Below, one piece after another: positions 34,972 to 49,900 of a stretch of 64,000 nucleotides of DNA. Both the position numbers and the translations under genes were made by a program. Source of the stretch: Bradysia coprophila (taxonomy: Eukaryota > Arthropoda > Insecta > Diptera > Sciaridae); assembly GCF_014529535.1 (NCBI RefSeq), contig NW_023503608.1, positions 3,844,001-3,908,000 on the forward strand, written 5' to 3'. The first letter of the stretch is position 1; each line of letters begins with the position of its first letter. The notes below the pieces were generated by a model. It searched no databases. It was not told the origin of the DNA and worked only from the letters and a program-made list of their open reading frames with translations.

Positions 34972-37900
34972 TCAAATTTCACATTCAAATTCCGATATTC
35001 GTCGGTTGAAATAAACCATTCCGTGTTCGATATCTTCACTAAAACCGCTCACGTCCAAGTAGTCGGAAGTGTTGTCATCCACTTCCCACTGACACAACGC
35101 CCGGGCGAGCTCGTTGCGAGCGTCTTTGAATGTAGGCCGTTGCCGTGGATCTTTACGCCATGTGCGTGACATCAATTCGTACAGTTCGGGACGACAGTCG
35201 GACGGAATTTCGGGACGAGTACCATTTGGAATATTGCGAACCACTTCACGGCCAGATAGAGTTGGATATGGTGTGCATCCTGAGGGTAAGAATATTTAGA
35301 ATAAAGTTAAAATGCGGCGGCTTATCGAATGACATAGACGGAATTAGAAAGAACTGTAGAATCCTACCTCCGGACGCTATTTCCCATAAAACAATTCCAA
35401 AAGCCCACACATCAGTTTCCGTGGAAAAGATGTGATACTGCAGCGCTTCCGGTGCCATCCACCGTATAGGTAGAGCAGGTCGTTTTACACAATGGTCGGC
35501 CTTTCGATCGTGACCGAATGAACGTCGATGAAAATCGAATCGGAAGCGATTCGATTCGGGACTGCTCTGTTGTCGAAGGAGATCAAGTTTTCGTGTATTC
35601 GATTGAGTTGATTTCGTTTTCTCCAGATCAATGGACATTCCAAAATCGCATATTTTGCACACGCCATTGTGATCTAGTAGAACATTTCTTGTGGCGAGAT
35701 CACGATGTACAATCTGAAAGGGAAACGTAACCGATTACAGATCGGAAAGCGATAGACTGTCAAAACTTTGCTACCTTTTTCTCTGAAATGTACTCCATTC
35801 CTCTGGCAATGTCATGCGCGAATCCAGTTAGTCGTCGCGGTGACAATGGTGCGAACTTTCTCGATCCGATTGCAATCGTGTGAGAGTTGTTTATTGCGGT
35901 TTTAGCGGCTCTTAGAAGTGATAACAGTCGGCCTCTCATTGCAAATTCCATAATTAAAAGATGTGGTTCTGATGAAACAAAGCGTAGGTGAAATTGTCAT
36001 ATGTTAAGATAATTCATAAAATTCTTACCTTTTTCAACACAAGCACCCAGCAGAGTCACAACGTTGGAATGAGAGCCCAGCTTTCTCATAATTGCTGCTT
36101 CCTCCCGTAATCCCCCATTAACGCATCGTTCAGTCTTAACCGCAACAATTCTGGTTGTTCCCAAGTGTCCAGCCAAATCGTCAGCTTCAGCTTTCCAGAC
36201 CTGACCAAAATTACCTTCTCCCAATAAATTCTTAAATTTCAACAGATTTCGATTGAAACTGTGCTCAGTCATAATGGATCCATCCGAGTAAATCTGGTGA
36301 TCTGACCGGTCAAGTTTCACTACCGGGCTAATTTGCTTCTGACTATCGGATATGATGTACCGTTCCAAATCACAGTTAGACTTATCGTCCCTTCGGAATA
36401 TGATCATTTTGGCGATGTACAGGACGATCAGTAATACAGGAAACATTCCCAAAGCAGCCAACACATACGTTGCCATATTCATGCGATACATTTCAATCGT
36501 TACATCGTTGTTGTTATTGAGGAACACTCCGTCGCTTATTGAATTCGGCTTTCTCGTGGGTTTGAAAATATCGGACAGATTTTGATAGATTGACGATATG
36601 TTGGCGTCGTTGTAAGACGTTGACTCTGTAGATGAAATGGCGACAACATCCATCGGATCACTCGAAGAAAATGAATCCTCGGTGGACTGGTTTTTCACAA
36701 TTGGATTAACAGTCGACCGAACTGACGATGATACTGTGGTTCGGGTAAAACTTTTGGTCGTACTCGAGGAAAAGTTTTTATCGTCGGGTTTCGCTGTCGA
36801 CTCATCGCTTGTCGTATTGGGCTTGAAAAATACAATCAAATTTGGAGTTTCTTCTGGATGAAAATTGATTCGCGGCTTGATCACATTGTCTGGCAAATTT
36901 AATGATGTTGCAGGTGTCGCGGGTAAAGTTTTCTCTATCGTTTTGTCAGTTGTTGTTGGAGTTTTATGCGCTGGTACGCTGCGATGACTTGTAACGGTCT
37001 CCGTAGATGTAGAAGTGGGTTCCGAGTCTGGAATATAGATTACCCACGGATGCACTGAGTCATTTGGTTCGTCATTTTTCTCAACAACGGAAATTTCGGT
37101 TGAGCTACGAACATTTCGTATGAATTCGGTTGATGTTTTTGGTGTAGTTGTAGATGTCGTTCTAGGAGTGAGTGTGGGAGCTGCTGTAGTTGTGGAGGTC
37201 GTAGTTGTGGAGCGTGTTGTAGTTGTGGAGCGTATTGTAGTTGTGGAGCTTGATGTAGTTGATGGTGTTGTTGTAGGTCTTGTCGTACTTATAGGTCTCG
37301 TGGTAGTAGTGGAAAGAGGAATTTTATTGGTACTGCCTATGGATATAGGATATGTTGTTGTTGTTGTTGTTGAACTTTGAACGATTGGCTCAATTGTTGA
37401 ACCCAGAGTGTCGTTTTGATTAACTTCCTTGGTGTAATTCAGCAAACTAACATTTTCCACAACGGACGAACCTTCCGACTTTGGATCGACTGAATTATTA
37501 GTCACGACAAGACCTTCGGGAATGCGACTTCGTGAAACAGTCGACACAATGCCTGCATCCGAACTATGCGGTCCATTCTGAATTTTTCGACTCATTGCAA
37601 CAATATTCCGATGCGTTGGATTGAATTTTCGAAACTTTCGTTCATATGACGGAACTTTTGATACCGAAAATTCCATGACTTCTTCATCACTCAGTTTACT
37701 AGCTGGCCGAGATGACGAATCAATGATTGACGAGCGTCGGGGTGATGTTGTAACCAAATTTTTCGACTCATTTTGCTTCGTAGTCGCGATTTTCTGTCCA
37801 AAAATGGAGTATGGCAACAGTTCACTTTCCTCGGACGTGGACAGATTTTCATTACTCACTGTTCTATGTTTCGCTAATGTTGGATTGGTGCGCTTATGTC

Positions 37901-40900
37901 TACCTTCAGTTGTTGTTCGAACGAATTTTGTGTACACCTTTTCGGTAGATGTTTGCCTCACTTCATTCTCAATTACGTTACTTGGCTTATAATTACGCTT
38001 ACTACTATTTGTGCTATTCGTGCTATCTTTGGTTTCTGGCACATTCGGTGCATATCTACTTCGAGGATGTTCTTGATACAGTCCACTCGCTTGAGACTCC
38101 TCCGTTTCCAGTAACTCTTCGGCGATCGTATTGAATTCCTTTTCACCCACCCGAATACGACTGTTCAACGCTTCAATATTACGTCGATTCGATTCAGTTG
38201 TACTGTTTTCCGCTTTAAACAAAATCGCACACTTGCGCATACAACCAGCCGATCCTCTAGCTGTAAAATTGCTCGTACAATTCCTTTCGCATTCTCGGCG
38301 TGGTGTGAGCTTTTCGACCGGTGACTGCGCCGTTTGGAACGTAATTGTTGATGCTGATGATGTAGAATCTTGTGTGTGGTGCGATCTATTGCGATCTTTC
38401 ATCAGTGCTTCCCGACGTGCTGCCAATACCAACATAAGTTGTTTATTATTTCTGCCGGCAGATGATTGTTGATAGGCAGTGGTTGACAATCGCCGTGACG
38501 AAGATGGTGTTGATGTGGATACTGGAAAGAAGAAATGATAATGTTAGTGAAAAGCTGGACGAATAACTGAACAAACTTGTGAAAACTTAAAAAGAAAATC
38601 CCATTTCGAACAACAGGTGAAACTGACGCATAGCACTTATTTACAAATTTAAACTTGGAATAGTATGAGGGGTTATTCTAAATCTAGAGTCCTTTTTATC
38701 GCTTAGTCAAGTTTGCATTTATAAGACCACTTAATAAATGGTTGTTAAAATACTTATCAAGAAACCTAAATTTAGATTCGTAGGTCCTTCCGTCCGAACT
38801 GTTCCTTTGCAAGCTTTTCATTACTAACATACATGTTACCATCAAAGTTCTGGTCAACATCTTTCTTCTGTTACGTCGTTGGATTCCTTCAGTGAAGTGT
38901 AATGAAAAATGCAACAATTTCAGATACAACTTTTGCAACATAATGCACCTGAACACCGTCTGCGTCTGGCACATCGACTTCTAATGTAACTGCTCCATTG
39001 AATTTTTACATCCTCTCGATCATAAATCTCGGAAAAGTTTTTTTTTTAGCATACAATGGAAGAATATGATTTATTTGAATTAGTTGCATGAAAATGAATG
39101 CATAATCATTGTATGGTTTGATTGAGCGTATATTATTAACCCATTTTCGTTCGCACAGTAAAGTTTATAACACAATGTTCGGATTCAAATGAGAAATTAT
39201 GGATTTCGTTTTTCAATTAAACAAACGAAAAAGTTGTATAAGAATCGGTGTGATATATATACAAATTGTCGCACATTGCTTTGGTGCTGGAACAATTGAA
39301 TTGAGAGTTATACGGCTGTTAAGAATGGTTCGGTTTTAGTCACAGTCATAATCGTTAATAGAAAAAATAAAATATTCAGTTTTTGATCGTATAGTATTAT
39401 AGATATAAGTTGCTCGAACGATGAGATCTTAACATGTTACAACGAAAGTCTGCGGAGCAGAACCGACACACGACAAATGAAAAATCAAAAACTCACAAAA
39501 TCATATATCATTAATTTACATCAACGTTCTTGCCTAAGAGTTACATAATGAAATTATCATTATTTTTTGCAAAAATTCTGAATTAAAATCCACTTGTAAC
39601 AAATGGTTGAATTCGGAGCTGGTGCACCTATAATAACATACAGTGTTTCCGATTAATAACAGTATTGTGCTATGCAACGAAGCGTATTTCCTGGATTGAA
39701 AACGAAACTATTCATATGCATACGTACTCGTACATGTATGTTTGATGAAGTCAGGTGTGATCAACGTTTCGAAAAAGAGAATAATGCATTTACTTTGCAA
39801 CTTACTTACAGTTTGCATCGACTTCTACACAGATTTTAAGAAGCTTTTGCATTATTTCGAATGTCTTAACATACTTTTTCATGCTTCGGGGCCGAAAATG
39901 AGGGCAATTTTTCGAATTTTCTCGGGTTTCCGGCCCTCTGCATGAAAACTCACATGTGCACCTGTTTGGGACGGTTGATTTAAGGCACTTTCGCTTGTAG
40001 ACCTCACTTCGTTCGGCCTACAATCCGCGAAATTGCCTAAAATCAATCGTCCAAAACAGGTACACAAATGACTATTACATGCTTGTGTTTTCCCTAAGGT
40101 CGAAAGTGGCTTATTACACACCTAGGGAAAACAAGGAATTTGGTTTATGTTTCAAAAGTATGTAAAATCGAGCTTCAAAAATGTGTAACTGAATCTTATT
40201 CAGTACTAGATCGGCTACAAAGTTTTAGAAAGTCCTTTTCTCATACCGAAATTGAAAAAGCCCACCGAACCTGATCTTGTTCTGGTTTAATTCTACCACC
40301 GAATCATGTTCAGTTCGAAAAGAAATTCGCACGTTAACAATGTTTGAGGAAACATAAGCCTTTATGGCAGACTCAAAAAACGTTTATTCCTTTGATGAAT
40401 ATTTATCGTTTTGCATTGACCCTATAACTCTATGTATACCTTGACAAAAGTGATCAGACTATATTCCACTTTTACTTCATATCCATTTTTTGCAAAAGTT
40501 CATACATTTCTGAAGTATCATACACCTATCAACAAACTGTTGAATATATCTGCGATACTTTTCAACATTTATGGCACACACGATTGTGATTGCTGTAGCC
40601 TTAACAAATAATGTTTCTCCAAATTTATATGTAAAGCAAATGAAAGATACCAAGGCAAATTTGTTGAACTTGGCTGCCACAGCCATAAACTATGAACATA
40701 AAGCTGTCTTATCTGTTAAATTCAGTGAAGAGAATAATTTTGGTTACTGAAACGTTCTTTGAATATATTTGAATTGTATTTTACATTGCAAATTCGGTGT
40801 CGGTGGTACGAAGGTTTTTCTTAGAGAATAAAGTTTGAGGATATTTGCGTGGAATGGTTTGGATTGTAGCTGAGACCAAGCTAAATATTTCGGGCATGTC

Positions 40901-43900
40901 TCCTAAAGAAATACTATAAAACAATCTCTAGGTTCACGAAGAAATTCCATAAATTTAGTGGAACTTCCCCATCGATTTTAGACATTGCTTGCCACTATTG
41001 CTGCATTGATTGTACTTATATACGAAAAACTTGACTAGATTCCAAGCGACGAATTGTAAGAACCAAACCTAACCAAATGCGAGAAATTTAAGTTAACAAT
41101 TATAAGTCGAAAATGAAGTTGAAACGGTCATACGATGAGACTGTTGGAACTGTGCGAACCACACTGGACTTGAAGTCGCCAGAACCCAGAAAAACAGGAA
41201 GACAACTTGGAATGTGACAGTAAAATAAACGAGAGATTAGATTGTCTTGAAATTGTCTCGCCATCTATTTCAGTTCGGCCACTTACCTCAACCGAACTAA
41301 AATAGATGGCGAGACAATTTCAAGACAATCTAATCTGTCCCAAGGAGTAACACAGATCAGGTTGATGTTGAAAATATTTTTCTGGTCATCATAGGTGTGC
41401 CCCTTTCAGCCGTAAGCTGTAGTAGGTGAAGTCTCTATACAATGTTCAGGTGGAATTATTATCATGCATAAAAAGAAGTTTCGCTCATGCCATATGGTGT
41501 AAAAACTACACCTTTTCGACTAAAAAATTATACAATCGAAACGACCGCATCTTTCAAATCAACTCAATTCGATACAGACAATCTTCATTTATTATGTAGA
41601 AAACAAAATGAAGACATAAATTTTGTGTATAAAGTGATGAATAATTTAATTACGAAAAGCAAAAAAAAATCCCGAAACCTACTAACCTTGTACAATTTCC
41701 GATGCACAGTCAAATTATTTAGTAAAAAAAAAACTGAAAATGTTATTACCTCTGTTAAAGTCATTCAAAAACCATAACAATGTTAAATTTGTGTTGAGTT
41801 TTTTCTTTATAAGAAATAACCGCACTGTACTTTATGTGGTAATGAATGCCACCGAATTTGTAATAAAAAGTTTTTGAATAAAATGACATCCGCTAATGGA
41901 TCTGATGTCCGAAAAAATCATTCACGAAACATAAACTTTGACAAATGAATTTTCAGAAACGCTGTAATTGATGATTTCGGCTTATAACAAGCTGTTGTAG
42001 TTACAAATGATTTCAATTGTTTATTGTTATCGACAGCCGGTCAATTCATCAACAAATCGTGTACATATTTATTGATGGAGCGATATCGACGATAAATTTT
42101 TCTCTGCATGATGCTAACAAAATTTTATAAATGGTACGACAATCACGGTCGAATTTGTTCAATGGATCTGTTTATAGAGGGTCAAGGCGGGGTAAGGTCA
42201 AAGTTAAATTTTCTGAAGGGAGAAATATTTTTATAAAATGCAAGACTCAGTTCAAGTAGATACACATTACCATCTAGTGTCAGTTGAGAATACAATATTT
42301 CGCAATATTTAACGAAAGAGAGAATATCGCATTCTCATTTCATACGAAATATGCAGAATAGCAGAATTCTGAATATTCAGTATTTTGTGCGTCATATGTT
42401 GTACACATCTAACTATCGTATCGTTCGATATCATCGTATTTTGTGGTGCAAAATTGTTGGGAATGCGACGAAAGTATAGCCTAATATGTATCTGCCTTTA
42501 TACAGCCTATTAGAAACGGATATTCATCTGTTACCGATAAAGGCCACAAAATGATGAGATTTAGCAAATAACCTCTGATATAGTAACGTGTGAAATTGAA
42601 GAGAAACGAATGAAGTAGAGGATTTTGTACTCAACAATAAGCAAATCTTTTAACAAATGAAGTAACATATAATTAGACGATTACATCGCAATACGTTTTG
42701 AGTTTGTAAAAAGTTGGTGTTTAATTCTGATACTGATTCTGTTAACCCGGGCAAGGGCCTATTATTATTATTATTATTATTAATTTATCGAGACAATTCA
42801 GTAAATATTTGGTAAATTTCAGTAAATTCTGGTAAGTTTCAGTAAATTCGTCAAATAAATTTACCACTAATAGACCCTGGCCCGGATCTGTATCAGAATT
42901 GATTGCCCGAAAATACACTTAGTTAATGTTTAATTCGCTTCATGTTAACAAACATTTTTTGTTATTATTTTTGGCTCCAGTTAAGTGTGTCTTCCATTTG
43001 AATCCATAATTTCCACGAATGAAATTTCGTTATTAAAATGACGTGCGTCAATAAAATTCAAAATATTTTTAATAGAAAATCACTTATTATGATCACGCAC
43101 AGAATTCTATAGCCGCAAACCATAAATTACGTGCAACAAATATATTATATGTACGAAAATTAAACAATGATCTCGCAAAAGAATGTTTTAAATAAAAGAA
43201 ATAATTTTTTAATATTTTCATTGTTACAAAATTTAATAATAAAATTGTTGTTTATGCTCTGGGTGTATGTGTGCAGAAAGGCAGAGGTGTCATATTATAC
43301 CCTAGGCTAATTTAATTTGAGGATTATTAATTGCGGCTTGTCGATATTTTCCTTCGAGCAGTACGAATTTTGTGACTACCAGTAGATCTTTTGAAAGAAA
43401 GTGTAATCATTTTTCGCAATTTCGTGTTGTAGGCGAAGTGCGTAATCTGAAGTTTTGATTTTTACATTCAAAATTAGCGGCTCCTTGTTGGAAATATCGA
43501 GCAATTGAGAAATGCGAGATAGGCGTTAGTTATGCAAATAGACATAAATGTAAAGTTTTGAAAGGTAAATTTGTAATCCATCTTTTTAAGGGCCTTGACT
43601 TTGCTTATTTTCTATAAGTTTCTCGGTAAATACCATGAATTGAATTAATTTCAAATGAAAGAAAATATTCGCAAGTTAAAAGTGAAAGTAGGTCTAACTT
43701 CATTGTACGACCTAGTTGATTGGCTAAAATAATAATTGCAAAATTCCAAACAATTAAAAAATGGCATGACCGACCAGAACCACACCACTTCTCTTTCATT
43801 TTTCTAAGTGCAACTAACCAAAAATATTTCCATCATTCAATTGCATCAAAATTTATCACAGTAATGGAGGTCATAAGTATAAATTCCATGTTCGTATCAT

Positions 43901-46900
43901 AGGCAAGGGTAACATAAATTTACCTCAAACATTCAATGAAACATTTATGAATTTAAATCGTTTTAATAAACAAAATAGTGCAAATTAATAATAAATAAAT
44001 GGACATGAACGATAAATAATAAAATTAAAAACCAAACACTCACACAATGCACCCATACAATTTCATTCATAATATCCATTGTCGTTAGTTGAACGAATTT
44101 TTTTTCTTTCTTAAAAAATTTATGAAAATTATTTTCAGTTGTTTCATTGTTTGATAAATGGTGGAGTTAAAGGTGTATTCGAATTTATATTGTCGAGAGT
44201 GAATACATTTTGTAGACATGTAACAAAAACAAAAAAAAAAATAATTTCGTTACGTGTGAATATGAGGACAAGGATTTGTTGGTATTCATTCATTGTGTTG
44301 ATTAGGTGTATATGACTCTCCATATGACTATATTATATGGTTTTTTTACGAGGGAAAAATTGGTATTTTTTCAAATTGTAATTGTTTTAGGTGTGTAGCT
44401 TAGTGAGGTGTGATTTTTTTGCGTAAAATTAGCGTTCAGAAACATTGTTTCAATATGTCAATTAAATGGCTTAGAATATAAGCGAGTTGACGGAGAGCAA
44501 TAACTTAAGTTCGTTGTAACAAATTAAAACTAAGGTTTGAGAGCTTTCTAAAAGTGCTTTTATATGGAAAAGTATAGGAGCCTAGTTGTGTTTGAAGGGC
44601 TGGTAACTAAAATTTTAATTACTTGTTGGTTAGTTACAATGAAAACGTGATAACTTGGAGATTCGAAAAAGGAAAGGGTGCACTGGTCAGTGGTCACATT
44701 CTGAAGAAGGACCCAAGAAAGGTGTTGATGTAATCAAAGTCTAACATCGTACAATGTGAATCATTTCTCCAAACTATTTCCCCTTCAAACTACGATTCAT
44801 TTCGATTTTCTGAACATCTCGAATATCCAAAGTTGTGTTCCTACAGATCATCTTCCAGAATGGGTTCTCGGGCAAGATGAGGTACAACGCCATTAAAAAA
44901 TATTTGTTGTGATTTAATGTGTGAACCTTGAAATCTCTACGCAATAAACTAAAAATAATATTTCACATCTTGCTCTGGTACCATCATGACCAACAATCTT
45001 CCACCCAAACATTTAGCTACTTCCTGTTTGAATTACGAACTCGTACCGTATCATAATTGATTTAATTTGATTTTATGTAATTTATTTTCGGTATGAAATA
45101 GCCGGTAAAAAACTACCTTTTTTAATAGAAGTTTAATCAAATTTATTGCCGTTTAATGTCGAACATAATTGATTCAATTTGTCTGAATTTGATAGGAAAT
45201 TGCCTATTACGGCTAACATTCGGGGATAAAAAACTCCAAAACGAAATAAAAACCAAACAAAACGAAAAATAAATCAGAATATTTGGACGAACAAAAGACA
45301 CTTTCGCTGTGATTGAATTGAACTTTAAACGAAACATTTAAATCTATTAGAATTTTGTGGAATTATTGGTAAATTGTAAACAAAACGTTTTATGGTAAAT
45401 TAGTGCAAGCGAACAATATGTTTGAAAGAAAAAAAAACTTCGATAAAAAGTTTCTTCCGTATAAGTGACACGATCGCAATATAATAAAAAAAAGAATCGA
45501 TGAAATTTGTTGAAAAACAAGGCACGTTTCCAGGAAATTTCGTATTATTTTCTTGGTTTTACAAACCATAAATGTTTTAACATGAAATGCTAAATGTGAA
45601 TGAACATCTATATGGTCTCTATGGAAATCAGAAGCTTCAAAATACATTTTTTTTGTATAAAGAAACTTGAAGACTCGGTCTGTGATTTAGTATGTAAAAT
45701 AAATAAAAAAGAAATTTTTACGTAACAAAAAACCATACATGAGTAACATTTTCTATTTATTCATTTCAATCAATTTTTTTCTTCTACCGATTCCAAAACA
45801 GAAATGCAATTATAATTAATGCAAACTCATTAAAGACTTCAAAACTTTTACTTATTAGCTCTCCTCTGTGATGGCGCAGCTATATAGGATGTTGTTGTTA
45901 TTTATTCATTATTTCCGATAATCATCAATAAATACAATTCCAGTTTAGAGAGCATGAATATTATTAAACGAAACATTGGGTCTACAAAATGTTATCCAAA
46001 TTGGAAATGTTAAACATAATAATCTGGTGTCGGGTTTTAGTGCGGTCAATGCGGTGAAAATTGTGAACATAAAACATGTCTCTGAATAAATTCAACCACA
46101 GTGCACAGTGGATTTGGCGGCTGGACTAATTTCAAGTGCAGCCAATTAAAATTTCATATTCATTAATTCATTTGAAACTATGAAATTATGTGTACGAGTA
46201 CGATATTTATACGTATTGCTAAGGTTCGTTACCAGCAAGAGACTGCACTAAAATATAATGTCTCAGACACTGTAAACACCCATCAGACGCGATCATTCAT
46301 CCATTTCATTTTGTAGTTTTACCTTTACGCACGATCGTTATGTAATTAACAGAAAAAATAAATTATAATAACAACCGCATGATAGGTAGATTATGAATTC
46401 GTCACAACGAATTGTAGAGAAGAAAATTTACGAGTAAATACTTCACTTAATATCCAACGACCTTTTCGTTTAGATTATTGAGTTGCATTGAAAGGTGGCT
46501 TATTTCACGGATTGAATCAGTTATTGTACGGGTACCATTTTCAAAAAAAACTACCACGTCAATAATGATGTTTGTTTAATTATTTAAGTGTTAACATTAG
46601 CGTTAATGATCAATGAGACATTTATTTGTCACGATGCGTGGAGAATACCGTGCCTGATGTTTATTAAAGTAAAAAAAACATTACGCTGGTCTATTTGTGG
46701 AATGTTGCACGGATGTGCAAAGGTAAAATTTCATTTCTGTTTCTTTATGTAACTTAAGTGCACTGTTACGCGATGTACCTGCAAAATTGTTTTTGACACA
46801 TCAACCTTTATACATACATGTCATACATGAAGTCATAAACAGTTTTGCCTTTGCGAAAAAATGAATTGATAAAAAATACTGTTGGACATTATATCATTAC

Positions 46901-49900
46901 AAGATGCTTAACCAACCTTGCGGAGATGCATAAACGTTACGTCGCAAAAAAAAGCGTTCTTAAAGCACGAAAGCGTATGATTAAATCTTTAAAATGCTAT
47001 CGGATTCATCGCTGAGTTTCTTCATTAATACCCTACCTACGGGCATACGTTGAATGAAGACTTGTATACCTATAAATGGTGTAAAGACACGAAAATAAAT
47101 TGTAAATATCAAAAAGGCAAGGCTTTTATATATTATACACAAATTTTAACTTTATGTGTGGCTCCAAACAAACTCTTTCAAGTGAAAGTAATTTTCTCGC
47201 AAAAGATGATCGGGTTTTCGTTCAAGATACACCGATGAACGGTGCGGTTCAGATCGAAAATCCGTAATAAAATTTCATTTTATTTTCGCCGGTTTTCGTG
47301 CGCCTATAAACGAAATAAACAAGTCGATATAGAAATGTTTTTAATATCTGTGCATTTCATCGCGGCATTAAATGCCACAATGAATGGTTGAAAATGTTAT
47401 TCAGTGAGTCGTTACTCGATTCATTTGGGAAGAAATGATCCGCTTTCTAATATGTTGCGTTGTTTGCATTTTATGGTCTTGGTTGGTGAATTTCAAATTG
47501 ATTCGTAACCATTCCCAATTAGATGAATTTCGTTTGTTGCACTGGCTCCGATAATTGGCCAATTATAGCACAAAAACTCATCACAAATGGGGCTACAATC
47601 TTCGGATTACGGTCGATCTTCCTGTTTGAACACAATAGACCTTAATAGACTCGACTTTACAGTTTATAGTCGAAAGTCGACTATGATAACTGTAACTTCT
47701 TTATTGCTGTGTCTCAGGGAAATTATAACTGGGATGCGCTAACCCTACAGGAATAGCACCTATTTCGAATGTCGAAAGCATCAACATGCAATGTGTAATG
47801 TCATAATATATAAGTTTGATACCATCGTTCGTCCCCTGTGATTAGCGGATCAGAGCAGAGACACCTGCTGTTTTCGAAGAGTCTTCATTCCAACTTCCAA
47901 CTTTCTATAATTTTTATGTTCGAAAACATTTGTCCTTTTGCTTCAGCGTTTCATGGAGAAAATTGGCTCATTATAAGTGCCTACAATGAACTACATTCTA
48001 TCGTATAAAGCAAGGACTAAATTAGTTAATTAGATTCGCGGTACGTGAATCGACCTCGAGCTTCAACCCTCGGATCATTCACTTTACCTCGACTACAATT
48101 ACGCATTTACAGTCTTTATGTCATTACATTCTATAAAGTTGATCGAACCAAATTAACTACAGCTAATAATTTGGTCAGATCATAATATTTTAATGAAATT
48201 GATTTACCTGGGAATCTATGGCAGTTTATAATATGAAACTTTCTTTAATGATCATCTCTGTTGCCATTGCATACATGGTCTTGTATACATCCCTGCTTGT
48301 TTCATACATCTACCTATCTCACTATAATTTCTAATTCTTTTCAATTCAAAACGTCTTAAATGATTCCTTGAAACGCTTTTGCTGTTGAAGTTTAATTAAG
48401 ATGATAAACGATCGTGTTTTTTTTTCCTTCTTCTAATATCAATTTCAACTCTCTCTAATCTCCGCTGACTCATCGTGTTATTGTCATGCAATCAAACGAT
48501 TAGAATCGCAATTAAACATCAAATAACCAATCATTGTACGTATAATTATTTAAAAAAAAACGTGTGCTCAACAGAGATGAAACAAATGAATTCATTTTTA
48601 TATTAATTACCTGAATGGGCCAAGGTAATGAAAACTGTATTTCGTACTTATAAGCAGTTGTATTTTCCGTTCAACATATGTGAAGCAGACTTGCTTAATG
48701 TTTAATGGAAATGTGTATGTCTATAATTGGTGGCAATACAAATTGGATGTTGTTGAAGATGAAACAAAGATTTTGTGAAAATGATTTCTAGTCTACTTTC
48801 AGAAACTTAATTTCATTGTAAATAATCAAATGGAACTAAATGTGTAAATTTTTAACGAAAACATTAGCCATTTAGACTCAGTCAACAATGCACACAATCT
48901 TTTATACGATGGACAATGGTAGGTAATTTGCCATATGAATGAAACATAAAGTGTTTCTAATTATAGAATTTTCTCACACAAAATGTGGATTGTTGAGTTC
49001 ATTAAAAGTCTATTGTTTTAATAGACTCAACAATATAAAAATCTAATGTTTATGTATGCCAATGTAAAAAACTAATAATGAAATAACCTGAACGAAGCAA
49101 TGAATTTCAAGTTCAACCGTTTCTTTAATTTGAAAAAGATTGCACTAACGTTAGGCAGTTCAAGAAAATTAAAAAAAAAAAATTTAATCTGTTTCAGGTG
49201 TGACGAAATTTTACAACAGGAAAAAATACAAAAACCGAAAACTCGTTTCTGTTTCACTCTACTGTTAATTTCCATAACTTAACCTATTGCATTGCGATCC
49301 ATAAATCCAAGTTAATCGTTTTGTATCTGATTTGGATCACATTGAAAATGGTTTGCATTTTTGTAAAAAAAAAACACATCAACCGACAGTATAACAAGTC
49401 AACGAGTGACCGGCAAGGTTAATTGAAAATGATTAGGAAATGGACGAAATGTAGAGTTTTTTCTTGAAGAAAAAAGTTGTAAACCGCGGATATCATTAAG
49501 AAAAATTCATAAATTCAATTTTTGAAAGGGCATCCGTGCCATTGGCTGATGATTTTGCGAAATTTCAACATTTTTTTTAGTTTTAAATATAGAAACAAAT
49601 GATCGGACAAAACGATAAATTTATTACAAAATATATTGTGTGTGAGCAACTATTAATGTTTCCAGAAATAGGCACACAATTCATTTAATCAAACAAAAAT
49701 CTTTAATTATACAAAATGTGCATGCACATATCGTGAACGTTGCAAAATTATTATTTCAATATTTGAGACTCATAATATCGTTTAATGTGTATATGCGGTA
49801 CGTAATATATGGGCGATTGTATTTTAAATCTCTTATTTAAACATTAAAAATTTTTCAACAAAATCGACTCATATCGGTCATACATTTATTTTGCATTAAA

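Noticed and set aside
36352-38472. Several plus-strand ORFs of 60-123 codons
   Set aside because: They are antisense shadows of the receptor kinase exon; the Val-rich one (37120-37380) is the complement of its Thr-rich tract.
38696-38974. 92-codon minus-strand ORF as first exon of the kinase
   Set aside because: It has no donor in the required phase and no clean signal peptide, whereas 60880-61009 has both. Transcript data could overturn this.
42761-42783. (ATT)n run as a stand-alone feature
   Set aside because: An ordinary microsatellite inside a larger inverted-repeat element, which is listed instead.
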